Counted from the first letter of the stretch, positions 46,590 to 56,231 are shown. The stretch is 64,000 bases of DNA from Paenibacillus kribbensis (GCF_002240415.1 NZ_CP020028.1:4489501-4553500); one strand, 5' to 3'. The notes: generated by a model not told the origin, from the sequence alone. Translations and numbers: made by a program.

Positions 46590-48113
46590 TTACAGCTTGA
46601 GCGTAAAGCTTTGGGTCACGGGCTTGCTCAGCTCGTCATAATCCCGCAGCTGTACGGTGAACGTATATATCTTGTTCGCTGCTCCGCTTTCTGCCGTACC
46701 GCTGATCGTTCCTGTGAAGCGATCCAGCGTGAAGCCTGCGGGCAGCTGACCGCCCGTTACCGTCCAATCGTAAAACGGAACGCCTCCCTTGGCCTCCAGC
46801 TTGGCATTGTACGCTTTCCCTTTAACGGGTGCTGGCAGTTCCTTCGTCACGATCTCCGGCGCGAGGAAAGGAGTCAGGTCCTTGCGAAGCGGCCAGCCTG
46901 CTTTTTCTGCTACCAGCAGCGAAAGCTTCGTGTTCATCCAGCGCCGTGTCGGGAACATGTGGCGCCAGCCACCGTTTTGTCCGCTCAGTCTGTCGACCTC
47001 GGCAAGCTCCCCGGAGAGATGATAGCTGTCGTCCAGCGCGGCCGGTCTGTGTTGATAAGCCAGAATATCCGGGTCATTGCCTGCTGCTTCCTTCAACGCC
47101 CTGACACCCGGGAACGTGTCGCTGAACACAATCGCATGACCAAATTCATGCATGATCAGCCCATGCACATCCGTCACCTTGGACAGATCGGATTGATACC
47201 ATTCTTCATCGTCCACCGATGTGAATGGAACTGCATCATCATAGAAATCCAGAATCAGACTATAGGAACGGTTCAGATTCCCTGGAACGGTCACACCGTT
47301 ACGTGTATGATAATTGCCGTTATTGGCTGGAAAGCCCGTAGAATAAGGCCCGTTCAATCCTCTCATAAACACCCACATGCCTTTATATGGCTTGTCATTC
47401 GTCACTTGGATTTCATTTTGCCAGTCGTCTCCCGGCAGATGGTTGACCTCCGCATTCGCCGGAACCTCATCGAAGGGGCTCAGATCAAAGAAATAGAACC
47501 AGTCCTTCACCGCCAGCTCTGCGGCTTTTCTCGTAGCAGCATCATTGAAATAAGGCATGATCGTATCAAAGCGGTAGTCAAAATGGATGGGGACTTGGGG
47601 CTCTTCATTATCGTCCTGATCCAACACCCGAATCGGAATCGACTGGGTGGTCTTGCGCCCATCGTTTCCCGCCACAGATAGGGACAGTGTATAATGCTCA
47701 ATTTCACCATTTCCCCCAATCCGGTCGGGATGGATAGCTAGACGGAAATCTTTTTCCTCCTGAGCATTGGCAAAGGTCAGCGTTTTGCTTGCACCTTGCG
47801 CCGACAGCGTACTTGGCAAATCCATCATCAATCGCGATGTGCCCTGCGCATTCAGCGTTATCGTTACCGGAAAGGCGGCGTCTGCCGGCGGTTTGACCTT
47901 TAGCTTCACATACGGGTTCGCAAGATACCCTTGCCAATCGACCAGCTCTATACCGTAATCGTTCACCGTCCGGCTAAAGATGTCGATGACTTTGGCATCC
48001 GACTCCGCCTTGGCATAAGCCTCATGACCCGGAATAGCTGGTGTTAAAGCAACGATGAGTGAAGCCGCCAGCGCGGTCAGCCATATTTTCGTGCGTCTTT
48101 TTTGCGTGTTCAT
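46590..48113 (-). CDS. Secreted HExxH metallopeptidase-like protein with C-terminal Ig-like domain
   Basis: The protein of about 507 residues has a Sec signal peptide (MNTQKRRTKIWLTALAASL, cleavage near AYAKAES). A beta-rich N-terminal part follows, then a putative zinc site GLIMHEFGHAIVFSDTFPG in which HEFGH matches HExxH. The C-terminal domain (from about 425, GGVPFYDWTVTGGQLPAGF) looks like a He_PIG/cadherin-like Ig module. I cannot name the peptidase family. ATG 48113 has GGAGGG upstream. It lies between an Xaa-Pro peptidase and the hydroxyproline catabolic genes, so degradation of hydroxyproline-rich glycoprotein or collagen is a reasonable guess. The third zinc ligand was not identified. 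Confidence 0.8.
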   Translation of the reverse strand: MNTQKRRTKIWLTALAASLIVALTPAIPGHEAYAKAESDAKVIDIFSRTVNDYGIELVDWQGYLANPYVKLKVKPPADAAFPVTITLNAQGTSRLMMDLPSTLSAQGASKTLTFANAQEEKDFRLAIHPDRIGGNGEIEHYTLSLSVAGNDGRKTTQSIPIRVLDQDDNEEPQVPIHFDYRFDTIMPYFNDAATRKAAELAVKDWFYFFDLSPFDEVPANAEVNHLPGDDWQNEIQVTNDKPYKGMWVFMRGLNGPYSTGFPANNGNYHTRNGVTVPGNLNRSYSLILDFYDDAVPFTSVDDEEWYQSDLSKVTDVHGLIMHEFGHAIVFSDTFPGVRALKEAAGNDPDILAYQHRPAALDDSYHLSGELAEVDRLSGQNGGWRHMFPTRRWMNTKLSLLVAEKAGWPLRKDLTPFLAPEIVTKELPAPVKGKAYNAKLEAKGGVPFYDWTVTGGQLPAGFTLDRFTGTISGTAESGAANKIYTFTVQLRDYDELSKPVTQSFTLKL

Positions 48114-48148
48114 TCGATCCCTCCATATCATTTTTGGATGGCTGCTTT

Positions 48149-49270
48149 TTATAATAAAATCATCTCCTTCGGCGAGAAGGTCAGTACCTTCACACCGTCA
48201 TCCGTGATCAGCACATCATCCTCGATCCGTACCCCGCCGAACCCGGGGATATAAATGCCCGGTTCCACGGTAATGACATGGCCCGGTACGAGCACGGATT
48301 TACTTTCACGGGACAGCCGTATCTGCTCATGAATTTCCAGGCCAAAGCCGTGACCCAGCCCGTGGCCAAACTGCTCCCCATAGCCATACGAGGCAATCAC
48401 ATCCCGCCCCAGTCTGTCCCCCTCCCGGCCGCTTAAGCCGGGGCGAAGTCCTGCAATCGTCTTCATATTCGCTTCCAGCACAATGGCATACAGTTCCTTA
48501 TGACGTTCCGACGGCTTGCCGACGAAGACAGTGCGCGTAATATCGGACAGATAACCACGCACATTCGCGCCAAAATCCATTGTGACAAACTCATCCTGGC
48601 CGATTTCCTTGTCACTGGCCAGCCCGTGCGGCAGTGCCGAACGCTCACCCGAAGCGACAATGAATGCAAAGCCACCCGATTCCGCACCCGCCAGCCGCAG
48701 CTGATATTCCAGTTCCGCCGCGATCCGTCGCTCTGTAACCCCTGGCCGGATGTAATTCAGCACTTCCGTAAAAGCAGCATCGGTCATACGCGCCGCTTCG
48801 CTGATCGTCCGAATCTCATCTTCGTCCTTTACATCGCGCAGCCGTTCTATCACATCCTCTGTGTGCACATACTCCAGCGGACCCAGCGCGGCTTGAAGCT
48901 GACCCGACTGCTGGAGTGAAACATGACGACTTTCCAAACCCAGTCGGTGAACGCCTAATTTCCCCGTCAGCGCGGCTATCGTCTGGAAAATTTGTACTTC
49001 GTGCTGAATAACCGAATACTCTGGTGCCTGATCCTTTGCTTGTGTCATATATCGGAAATCCGTTACCAGAAAAGCGTCTTCCTCCGTAATAAGCGCCATC
49101 CCGGCCGAGCCTGTAAATCCGGTCATATAGCGCCGATTCGGCCCATGTGTAATGAGCAGCGCGTCTATACCCAGTGCCGGGAATTCCGAGCGCAATCGGG
49201 CCAGTCTGCCTGGAATACCTTGTAACGGCTTTGCCGCAGCCTGCACATTTCGAACTTCTTCCTCTTTCAC
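48149..49270 (-). CDS. M24-family Xaa-Pro aminopeptidase/dipeptidase
   Basis: The cytoplasmic two-metal peptidase of about 373 residues has an N-terminal creatinase-like domain and a C-terminal pita-bread domain. Metal ligands can be read in MDFGANVRGYLSDITRT, GHGLGHGFGLEIHE, VEPGIYI and IEDDVLI. It should release amino acids from X-Pro or X-Hyp peptides. GTG 49270 is preferred because GGGAGG lies 8 bases upstream; a GTG two codons earlier is only 2 bases from it. It precedes the metallopeptidase by 35 bases. A 174-base gap without an evident terminator separates it from the galactoside permeases. Confidence 0.93.
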   Translation of the reverse strand: MKEEEVRNVQAAAKPLQGIPGRLARLRSEFPALGIDALLITHGPNRRYMTGFTGSAGMALITEEDAFLVTDFRYMTQAKDQAPEYSVIQHEVQIFQTIAALTGKLGVHRLGLESRHVSLQQSGQLQAALGPLEYVHTEDVIERLRDVKDEDEIRTISEAARMTDAAFTEVLNYIRPGVTERRIAAELEYQLRLAGAESGGFAFIVASGERSALPHGLASDKEIGQDEFVTMDFGANVRGYLSDITRTVFVGKPSERHKELYAIVLEANMKTIAGLRPGLSGREGDRLGRDVIASYGYGEQFGHGLGHGFGLEIHEQIRLSRESKSVLVPGHVITVEPGIYIPGFGGVRIEDDVLITDDGVKVLTFSPKEMILL

Positions 49271-49444
49271 TCGCACTGCCTCCCTGCTCCATATTCCTTT
49301 TCAAGTAATACGACTTGGCACACGATCCACCGCATGCTTGTGAACCCATCCATCCTCTTCTCGCTGCTGCCTCCCGTAGCTCCTGCGTCCACTGTCCCTG
49401 TTCATTTCCCCAATACTCAAGCTCATTCCAGCTCCAGCTTCCTG

Positions 49445-50371
49445 CTAGCCTTTGATGCCTGTCAGTGTAATACCTTCAATAAAATACCGTTGTCCGATAA
49501 AGAAAATGAGAACGATGGGGGCCAAAATGGTACTGGAAGCCGCCATCAGGTAAGGCCAGTTCGTATTGTTCAGCCCGCGAAAAGTCGCCAACCCCAGCGC
49601 CAGCGTAAAATGCTTTTCGTCACTCAAATAAATAATCGGGCCCAAAAAATCGTTCCACACATCAATGAAAGTAAATATCCCGATCACGATCAATGCGGGT
49701 GAAGATAAGGGAATAATGACACGCCATAGCACGGTCAGAGGTGTACCTCCGTCCATATAAGCCGCTTCGTCCAGATCACGCGGGATCGTCAGCATGAACT
49801 GGCGCATCAAAAAGATATTAAATGCTCCCCCGCCAAACCATGCAGGAGCAATCAGCGGCAGAAAGGTGTTCAGTCCCCCCAGCTCACGCCACATGACAAA
49901 GGTGGGAATCAGCGTCACCGCGTACGGCAGCATCATCGATCCGATCAGCAGGGAAAAGATCAAGTTGCGTCCAGGCCAGCGCAGACGGGCAAACGTAAAC
50001 GCCGATACAATCGAGGTCAACATCACACCTGTCAGCACACACACCTCAATCAGGAATGTATTCATAAAATACCTGCCGAACGGCACCGAAGTCAGCGCCT
50101 CCGGGTAATTGCTCCATTGAAAAGGTGACGGTATCCACTCTGGCGGGAACACAAAAATTTGCGAGGTCCCCATCAGAGAGCTGCGAATAAGCCATACAAA
50201 CGGCAACAGCATCAACATACTGCCCAAGATTAAAACGATGTACAGCAGAACACGACTGATTGGGAAGGACTTGGCACGGGTAGCGGGTGCAGGACTGCGG
50301 GAGCGTTCTGGCTGTGGAGGCGGATGCTGCTGTGCTTCGGAAGCATGGGCAGCAGAAGTGATCTGCTTCAT
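49445..50371 (-). CDS. Carbohydrate ABC transporter permease (MalG type)
   Basis: The membrane protein of 308 residues has a Pro/Ser/Arg-rich N-terminal tail (about 33 residues), six hydrophobic segments and the EAA loop LDEAAYMDGGTPLTVLWRV then IPLSSPALI. It ends FIEGITLTGIKG, typical of MalG-like permeases. ATG 50371 has AAGGAGGGG and overlaps the MalF-like stop as ATGA. It is the last gene of the galactoside importer, and no ATPase gene is present. Confidence 0.93.
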   Translation of the reverse strand: MKQITSAAHASEAQQHPPPQPERSRSPAPATRAKSFPISRVLLYIVLILGSMLMLLPFVWLIRSSLMGTSQIFVFPPEWIPSPFQWSNYPEALTSVPFGRYFMNTFLIEVCVLTGVMLTSIVSAFTFARLRWPGRNLIFSLLIGSMMLPYAVTLIPTFVMWRELGGLNTFLPLIAPAWFGGGAFNIFLMRQFMLTIPRDLDEAAYMDGGTPLTVLWRVIIPLSSPALIVIGIFTFIDVWNDFLGPIIYLSDEKHFTLALGLATFRGLNNTNWPYLMAASSTILAPIVLIFFIGQRYFIEGITLTGIKG

Positions 50372-51273
50372 GATCGTTCCCCTCCTTCATAGTGGACCCA
50401 CTTTTTGGACGTGGAGAAAATCAGGACGGTCAGCACCATAATGACGAAAAATAAGATCCAGGCCAGCGCTGAGGCATAGCCGATTTTGGTCTCCGTAAAA
50501 GCCGTACGCCACAAGTAGAACACGTAGAACAGGGTTGCATTGTTGGGTCCTCCGTTGGTCATCACGTACGCCTGATTGAAGGCCTGAAAGGTGCCGATTA
50601 ACGACATGACCAAATTGAAGAAAATGGTGGGTGTCATTGAGGGAATGGTAATATGAAAAAATTTGTGCCACAGATTGCCGCCATCCACCTCAGCCGCTTC
50701 ATACAGATGGGTGGGAACCGACTGGAGTCCTGCCAAAAAGATAATGACCGTGTTCCCGATCCCCCAGGTGCTCATCATAATCAGGGAGGGTATCGCAGTG
50801 CTTTCGTCATAAATCCATTTGCTGCCCGGCAGTCCGACACTCTCCAGCAGCGAATTCAGCAAGCCAAAATCCGGGTTGAACATCCACAGCCACAGCATCG
50901 TATTCGCAATACTTGGCACAATGGTGGGTAAATAATAAATCGTGCGGAATATCGATAAACCTTTCACCTTCTGATTCAGCAACAGCGCAATGATAAAAGC
51001 CGCCGTCAAGCCAAGGGGCACGCTGCCCAGCGCATAATACGTGGTCACAAACATGGATTGGGAAAAGGTTGTATCCTTGGTCAGAATGGTCTGATAATTC
51101 TCCAGCCCTATAAAGCTCATCTGGCCGCCAATGGTCCAGTCGGTCAGGCTGAATATGAATGAGGCCGTGATTGGCCCAATCGTAAATATGAGTAGTCCGA
51201 GAATGGCAGGAAGCGCGAACAACAGACCCCAGTTACGCTCCATGCGCATCATTCCTGATTGCTGCCGCTTCAT
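50368..51273 (-). CDS. Carbohydrate ABC transporter permease (MalF type)
   Basis: The 301-residue inner-membrane protein has about six helices, beginning LLFALPAILGLLIFTIGP. Its EAA loop LYEAAEVDGGNLWHKFFHI is followed by TIPSMTPTIFF. ATG 51273 has AAAGGAG. It is coupled with the MalG-like gene and follows the binding-protein gene by 33 bases, so the three make one importer. By context with the GH4 alpha-galactosidase it should carry alpha-galactosides such as melibiose or raffinose. Confidence 0.93.
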   Translation of the reverse strand: MKRQQSGMMRMERNWGLLFALPAILGLLIFTIGPITASFIFSLTDWTIGGQMSFIGLENYQTILTKDTTFSQSMFVTTYYALGSVPLGLTAAFIIALLLNQKVKGLSIFRTIYYLPTIVPSIANTMLWLWMFNPDFGLLNSLLESVGLPGSKWIYDESTAIPSLIMMSTWGIGNTVIIFLAGLQSVPTHLYEAAEVDGGNLWHKFFHITIPSMTPTIFFNLVMSLIGTFQAFNQAYVMTNGGPNNATLFYVFYLWRTAFTETKIGYASALAWILFFVIMVLTVLIFSTSKKWVHYEGGERS

Positions 51274-51306
51274 GGGCCAATCTCCTTTCGCAGCTGTGCA
51301 GTCGGT

Positions 51307-52662
51307 TTATTCATCCGGATACACTCCCTGGAGCAACGGCTGAATAATAGGCTCCAGCTCATCCAATGCCTGCTGCGGCGTCTTCTTATTCGTCCAGATC
51401 AGATCCAGTCCCGGGGTCAGCTTGGAACCGATATCCGGCCAGTTGCGCAGCGTAGAGGTGGACGGCTTGATGGCGTAGTCTCTGGCATATTCAATGCCTG
51501 CCTGCCGAAATTCAGGCGGATGGGCCGCATTATTCGTCCATGACTGGATGGCCTGCTCATCGGTATAATATTTTTCCTCGATAGGCATCCACAGACCGGA
51601 CTTGAACAGGTCCACCTTTTCCGGATTGTTGTGGTACAAATAGAATTCGAGCGCTTCCTTCGGATGCTTGGTGCTCTGGAAAATGACAGTGGCTCCCGCA
51701 ACGATCATCGTTTTGGGTTCCTTCAGCTTCGGCAATACGCCGATACTCCATTGCAGCTGCTTGTTGTTCGAAAAATCAAGCAGGGACCACGTCCCGTCCA
51801 CCACCATGGCGACTTTTCTCGTCTGAAGCCGAATCGTATTGGATGGCATGTCCTGCTGCTGGATCAAATCGGGAGCAACATGCTCCTTGAAAACCAGATC
51901 CTGCAGCTTCTGAAATACCTCCACCGACTCGGGACGGTTCAGGGTGTACTTCTTGCCCGTTTTGTCGGTCAAAGCTCCGCCATTGCTCGCCAGGAGCGGC
52001 CCCCAGGAGCTGCGGTCATTGCCGAAGGCAAAGCCGTATTGCACAATATTTTTCGGATCAAAGCCGCTTTCACCGGGATGCTTGCCATTCTGATCCTTGG
52101 TCAGCTTTTTGGCAATTTCCAGAAATTCATCCCATGTCCACGCTTTTTGAGGATCGGCCGGAGGGACAGGTACCCCCGCTTCTGTGAACAGCTCCTTGTT
52201 GTAAAATAACTGCATCACTTCCAAGGCGGTATAATTGCCGATAGACTTGCCGGGTTCACTGTAGAGATAGGAGGATTTAAGCTTGTTTTTTAATTCGGGA
52301 TATTCATCATAATAGGAGGATAAATCCAGGAGTCTGCCTTCACTTGCCCATTTCATCGTGAGCGAATCACCCAGGTAGGCGATATCGGGAAGCTGATTAG
52401 CGGCCATTAACGTGTTAATTTTGGTCGTGTAGTCACCAGGGACATGCTCGCCCTTTACGCGGATATTCGGGTGGGATGCATTAAAGCTTTGAATCATTTT
52501 TTCCATTGCCTGCTTCTCGTCATTGCTTCCCCAGTACATGAACTTGAGCTCGACCGCATTCGGATTGACCGGTTCGCCAGCATTGCCGCTGCAAGCCGCC
52601 AGTCCTGTCAACATCGCCGTCATTATAAGAGCCATCCATGTCCGTAACCTTCGTTTCAGCAA
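51307..52662 (-). CDS. Sugar ABC transporter solute-binding lipoprotein (family 1)
   Basis: The protein of about 451 residues has a basic and hydrophobic leader (LLKRRLRTWMALIMTAML) and the lipobox LAACSGN. The mature part begins with the sequence ELKFMYWGSNDEKQAMEKMI usual in extracellular sugar-binding proteins. No ATG fits: the frame is open to 52734, but the best start is TTG 52662, 9 bases after AGGAAGGGG, which gives a normal lipoprotein leader. It follows the response-regulator gene after a stable hairpin at 52715-52753. Confidence 0.9.
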   Translation of the reverse strand: MLKRRLRTWMALIMTAMLTGLAACSGNAGEPVNPNAVELKFMYWGSNDEKQAMEKMIQSFNASHPNIRVKGEHVPGDYTTKINTLMAANQLPDIAYLGDSLTMKWASEGRLLDLSSYYDEYPELKNKLKSSYLYSEPGKSIGNYTALEVMQLFYNKELFTEAGVPVPPADPQKAWTWDEFLEIAKKLTKDQNGKHPGESGFDPKNIVQYGFAFGNDRSSWGPLLASNGGALTDKTGKKYTLNRPESVEVFQKLQDLVFKEHVAPDLIQQQDMPSNTIRLQTRKVAMVVDGTWSLLDFSNNKQLQWSIGVLPKLKEPKTMIVAGATVIFQSTKHPKEALEFYLYHNNPEKVDLFKSGLWMPIEEKYYTDEQAIQSWTNNAAHPPEFRQAGIEYARDYAIKPSTSTLRNWPDIGSKLTPGLDLIWTNKKTPQQALDELEPIIQPLLQGVYPDE

Positions 52663-52714
52663 ATCAATCGGCCCCTTCCTGAACTGGATTCTCCTTACAA
52701 GCCTATTATGCGCC

Positions 52715-52753
52715 GAGAGTCCGGAGCCGACCACCCAACGACTCCAGACTCTC
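52715..52753. terminator. Intercistronic hairpin between response-regulator and binding-protein genes
   Basis: A 12-base stem, GAGAGTCCGGAG against CTCCAGACTCTC with one wobble, has a 15-base loop. It lacks a T-run on the minus strand, so it may be an mRNA-stabilising or attenuating hairpin that sets different levels of regulator and transporter, not a full terminator. Confidence 0.55.
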
Positions 52754-52785
52754 TTTGTTTTGGTATGATTTTTTTAACAGCGCGT

Positions 52786-54375
52786 TTACAAAAATGTTCT
52801 ACGGAACTCCGTCGGGGTCAGTCCGGTATGTTTTTTGAAGGCGATGCTAAAATAATTCGTATCCGAAAACCCCACAATCTCGGCCACCTCCGCCACCTTC
52901 CGGTTCGTGTCGAGCAACAGCTCACGCGCACGCTCAAAACGGACACGGGTCTGGTACTCAGCAAAGCTCTCCCCTGTGACCTGCTTGAAACGGGCGCTCA
53001 AATATTTGGGGCTCATATTCATGTAAGCCGCAAGGCTGTTCAGACCGCCATCCTCCTGAAGATGCTCACGAATCCACTCCTTGGCCCGCCGAAATTTGCG
53101 CGGAATCCCCTTCTCGCGCGCTTCCCGTACATGACGACCCACCCGGACAAAATAGCGGGATACATAGTCGATCATCTCCGGTCCGTGCCGCAAGCGGGAC
53201 AGCTCCAGCAGCGGGTCCTGCTCCTGCATGGGCAGTTGGCAGACGGATGCATCGCTCTGGACGATGCGCATAACGAACAGTACAAGCTGGGTGACGATCA
53301 TTTTCACCTGCTTGACGGGCAGCCCTGCCAATTGTCCTGACCATTCCTGTAAAATCGCATGGACTGCTGCATCATTTCCGGCCCGAATTTCCGTGATCAT
53401 GAGCAGCTCCTTCTCCAGCAAATAACCGCTGCTCGGCTCGGCCGCCTGAATGCTCTCATAGGGGATGATCTGGCTATAGCCGACCCAGCCCCGATGCTCC
53501 GCCGCCTGCACCGCTTCCTCATAAGCTTCGGGGAGCTGCTCCGGCCGCCCTACAGGACGACTAATCCCGATGGACACCGCCCGGTTCAGCCGCTCCTGCA
53601 CCGCCTGCCGGATTTGCTGTGCCGTCCGCTCCGCGGCCCGGCAAGATGCTGCTGCCAGCAGCACGACCCGTCGATCGCGGGAAACCGCCGCACCGTGCGC
53701 CTTCGCCCCGGCTGCCGCCGCGGCCTCCCAAGCCAGCTCTGCGAATAGATGGCTGCTTGGCTCCTTGCAGCCGTGCAGCTCGCTTGTAGCGGCAGCTTCC
53801 TGCTGCTCCGGCTCCTCCAGCTCGCAGCACAGGACAGTATATGGCGGCCCGCCTGTCTCGAAGAGCCCCAGCCGATCCAGCTCCCGTATGACCTCGGCTG
53901 CGGGGCGCCGCTGCTGCAACAGATCCAGCAGCAGATGCTCCCTATACAATGGCTCCGATGAACGATGACGGTGAATGGCCTCCTCCTCGCTTCTTCGCCA
54001 TTGTGCGATCCGGTCCTCGGCCCGCCGCAGGGCTGCTTCAAAATCCCCGCTGGTTACTGGCTTGAGCAGATAGTCAACCGCCTGAAGCGAAACTGCCTGA
54101 CGAATGTAGGTCACGGATTCGTAACCTGTCAGAAATAACAGAGGCGTCTGCTGATCCTTTTCCCGAATGGTTTTGGCTATGTCCAGCCCGCTCATGTCTG
54201 GCAAATTAATATCCAGTAAAATCATGTCCGGTCGCCGCTCCGTATACAAACGCAACGCCGTCTCGCCGTCACTTGCCACATCACTGACTTCCACAGACAG
54301 GCCGCTTTCTGCCACCATCAGCTTGAGTCCTTCCCGAATATGGTATTCGTCGTCCACAATCAGCAGCCGGTACAT
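52786..54375 (-). CDS. YesN-type response regulator with AraC DNA-binding domain
   Basis: The regulator of about 529 residues has a receiver domain at 1-120 (DDE acidic cluster, phospho-acceptor Asp55 in ILLDINLPD, Lys in LLKPVTSGDF). The linker region is Ala/Arg/Glu-rich. The C-terminal AraC helix-turn-helix lies at about 430-529 (NSLAAYMNMSPKYLSARFKQ, VAEIVGFSDTNYFSIAFKK). ATG 54375 (GGGGG upstream) is used. The open frame to 54597 overlaps the kinase gene and is not coding. With the kinase 16 bases upstream it forms a YesMN-like pair that probably controls the galactoside importer and hydrolases. Confidence 0.94.
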   Translation of the reverse strand: MYRLLIVDDEYHIREGLKLMVAESGLSVEVSDVASDGETALRLYTERRPDMILLDINLPDMSGLDIAKTIREKDQQTPLLFLTGYESVTYIRQAVSLQAVDYLLKPVTSGDFEAALRRAEDRIAQWRRSEEEAIHRHRSSEPLYREHLLLDLLQQRRPAAEVIRELDRLGLFETGGPPYTVLCCELEEPEQQEAAATSELHGCKEPSSHLFAELAWEAAAAAGAKAHGAAVSRDRRVVLLAAASCRAAERTAQQIRQAVQERLNRAVSIGISRPVGRPEQLPEAYEEAVQAAEHRGWVGYSQIIPYESIQAAEPSSGYLLEKELLMITEIRAGNDAAVHAILQEWSGQLAGLPVKQVKMIVTQLVLFVMRIVQSDASVCQLPMQEQDPLLELSRLRHGPEMIDYVSRYFVRVGRHVREAREKGIPRKFRRAKEWIREHLQEDGGLNSLAAYMNMSPKYLSARFKQVTGESFAEYQTRVRFERARELLLDTNRKVAEVAEIVGFSDTNYFSIAFKKHTGLTPTEFRRTFL

Positions 54376-54391
54376 GCATTTTCCCCCTTCC

Positions 54392-56218
54392 TTATTCGGT
54401 TCGAATTGGTGCCAGCAAAGTAACCGAGGTGTAATGCCCCGGCTCGCTTGCCACGGACAGCCCATATTCCGGGCCATAATGCCGAAGACGCTCATGCACA
54501 TTGCGCAGCCCAAAGCCAATCGCACTCCCCCGCTCGGCCTCCAGCGATTTCCGAATATCGTCCAGACGCTCGGCTCCGATACCGTCCCCGTCATCACTCA
54601 CCGTCAAGCGCAGCATATTACCTTCCCGTGTACCGGATAACATGATATATCCACGGTCGGTACGACCCTTTAACCCGTGGTAAATAGCATTTTCAACAAG
54701 TGGCTGGAGGATAAGCTTGGGTACGTAAAATTCGCAAATATCCTCCTCCACCTCGCAAATCCACTCGAACGAATTCCGAAACCTGAACTGCTGCACCTTC
54801 ACATAGGCGCTTACATGCTCGACCTCCTGTCCCAGGCTTATTTGCTCCCGACCGTAACTTAGCGAGATGCGAAAACATTTGCCAAACGCCCCGATCACCT
54901 CTGCCATATCCCGTTGTCCATTTGCCAGTGCCATTCCCTTGAGCGACTCCAGCGTGTTGTACAAGAAATGCGGATTAATCTGCGCCTGAAGCGCACGAAA
55001 CTCCGCCTGCTTGCGCGATAGCAATGCTTCGTACACCTGCCCGTACAGCTCATGATTTTTTTGCATCATATGAAGAAAACGCTCGCCGATCTGTCCCACC
55101 TCATCCTTGGGGTTAAACACAACGGGGGCAGGAGCTTCTGGACCATTGGCTGATCCTGTTTCTTCCACACTCCCATCCACCGCCATTAATCGGCTCAACT
55201 GAAGCAGAGGACGACGAATCGTATCACTCAGCCGATAAGACAGCATCCAGCCCAGCACCAGTGCAATCAAAAAAGTCCAGATCGTCCAGGCTCCAATATT
55301 CCGCGCATCCTCGAACAGCACGGATTGATCGACTTTTTGCAGCAGCGTCCATTGCCCTTCATTTAACGGGCCATAGGAGATCATCGTCTGTCGCCCATTC
55401 CATGTTCTCCAGTCCTTTGTAAGCACGGGTTTGTCCACAGCCGATTTGGCAATCTGCCGCAGCAGCGATGGGTCCGCAACGCCCTGCTCCGGCAATCGAT
55501 ACACAGGCTCGCCCTCCTGATCCAGCACCCACATCTGGGTATTGCCGTCTGTTTCATGGAAAGCAAGTCCCCTGAACAGACTGGCCTTGTCAATTTCCAG
55601 CAGCAAAAATCCAAGCGGAGCATAATCCCCAGTCGTTTTTCGCAGCAGCTTCCCGACATATATGCGATCCTCCGCCATCCCGTGTGCTGATGCAAACGGC
55701 GAATGAACCATCCACATCATAGGCCGCTCGGTGAGCAGGCGGCGATAGTACACACGTGCTTCCTCTAATGTAGGAAGGCCGCCAAAGCGGACCGAAGCAT
55801 TCCCCTGATAGAGAGAATGCTTGAGCCCGCCATTGGCGGCATATATGAAAGAGGACATGATATACGGCTTGGTCTGGGTTTGCGTTCGAACGACCATGCT
55901 GAGTGTTTCATCGTTCCGTAAGTATTCATAATCGTCTCCCGGCTTGGTCTCCAGCGTGGCCTGCACATCGGGATTGCTGAGAATGGCATTGGTCAGATCG
56001 TTCAAATCGGAGAGCGTGGCGTTGACGTAATTTTCACTCATTTGCCTGGACTGCATAGCCAGCGCTTCTGACTTTTCACCAAGGGAGTGGGCCGCGATCC
56101 GGTAAAAGGTAAAGGTCTGCACCACCATCGGAAAGACGGTGAGCACCAGCGTCAGTACAATGAATTTCCCACGGATCGTAGGAATTCCGGCGAACTTTTG
56201 ACGACCCCGGCCTCCCAT
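54392..56218 (-). CDS. YesM-type sensor histidine kinase
   Basis: The 608-residue membrane kinase has a first hydrophobic segment at about residues 18-38. A roughly 260-residue extracytoplasmic sensor comes next, then a second segment near 300-325 and a HAMP-like stretch. The His_kinase domain has the phospho-accepting His in QINPHFLYNTLESLKGMAL. The ATPase domain has LILQPLVENAIYHGLKG and VSDDGDGIGAER. ATG 56218 has GGGAGG. The gene stands 13 bases after the alpha-galactosidase gene. It may sense an extracellular galactoside directly or through the binding protein. Confidence 0.94.
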   Translation of the reverse strand: MGGRGRQKFAGIPTIRGKFIVLTLVLTVFPMVVQTFTFYRIAAHSLGEKSEALAMQSRQMSENYVNATLSDLNDLTNAILSNPDVQATLETKPGDDYEYLRNDETLSMVVRTQTQTKPYIMSSFIYAANGGLKHSLYQGNASVRFGGLPTLEEARVYYRRLLTERPMMWMVHSPFASAHGMAEDRIYVGKLLRKTTGDYAPLGFLLLEIDKASLFRGLAFHETDGNTQMWVLDQEGEPVYRLPEQGVADPSLLRQIAKSAVDKPVLTKDWRTWNGRQTMISYGPLNEGQWTLLQKVDQSVLFEDARNIGAWTIWTFLIALVLGWMLSYRLSDTIRRPLLQLSRLMAVDGSVEETGSANGPEAPAPVVFNPKDEVGQIGERFLHMMQKNHELYGQVYEALLSRKQAEFRALQAQINPHFLYNTLESLKGMALANGQRDMAEVIGAFGKCFRISLSYGREQISLGQEVEHVSAYVKVQQFRFRNSFEWICEVEEDICEFYVPKLILQPLVENAIYHGLKGRTDRGYIMLSGTREGNMLRLTVSDDGDGIGAERLDDIRKSLEAERGSAIGFGLRNVHERLRHYGPEYGLSVASEPGHYTSVTLLAPIRTE

Positions 56219-56231
56219 TTAGCCGCCTCCC

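Noticed and set aside
46611..47681. 356-codon plus-strand open frame
   Set aside because: Antisense to the secreted metallopeptidase gene. Composition and the lack of signals mark it as a shadow.
54376..54597. N-terminal extension of the response regulator
   Set aside because: The extension overlaps the kinase gene and precedes a good ribosome binding site for the receiver domain at 54375, so it is not coding.
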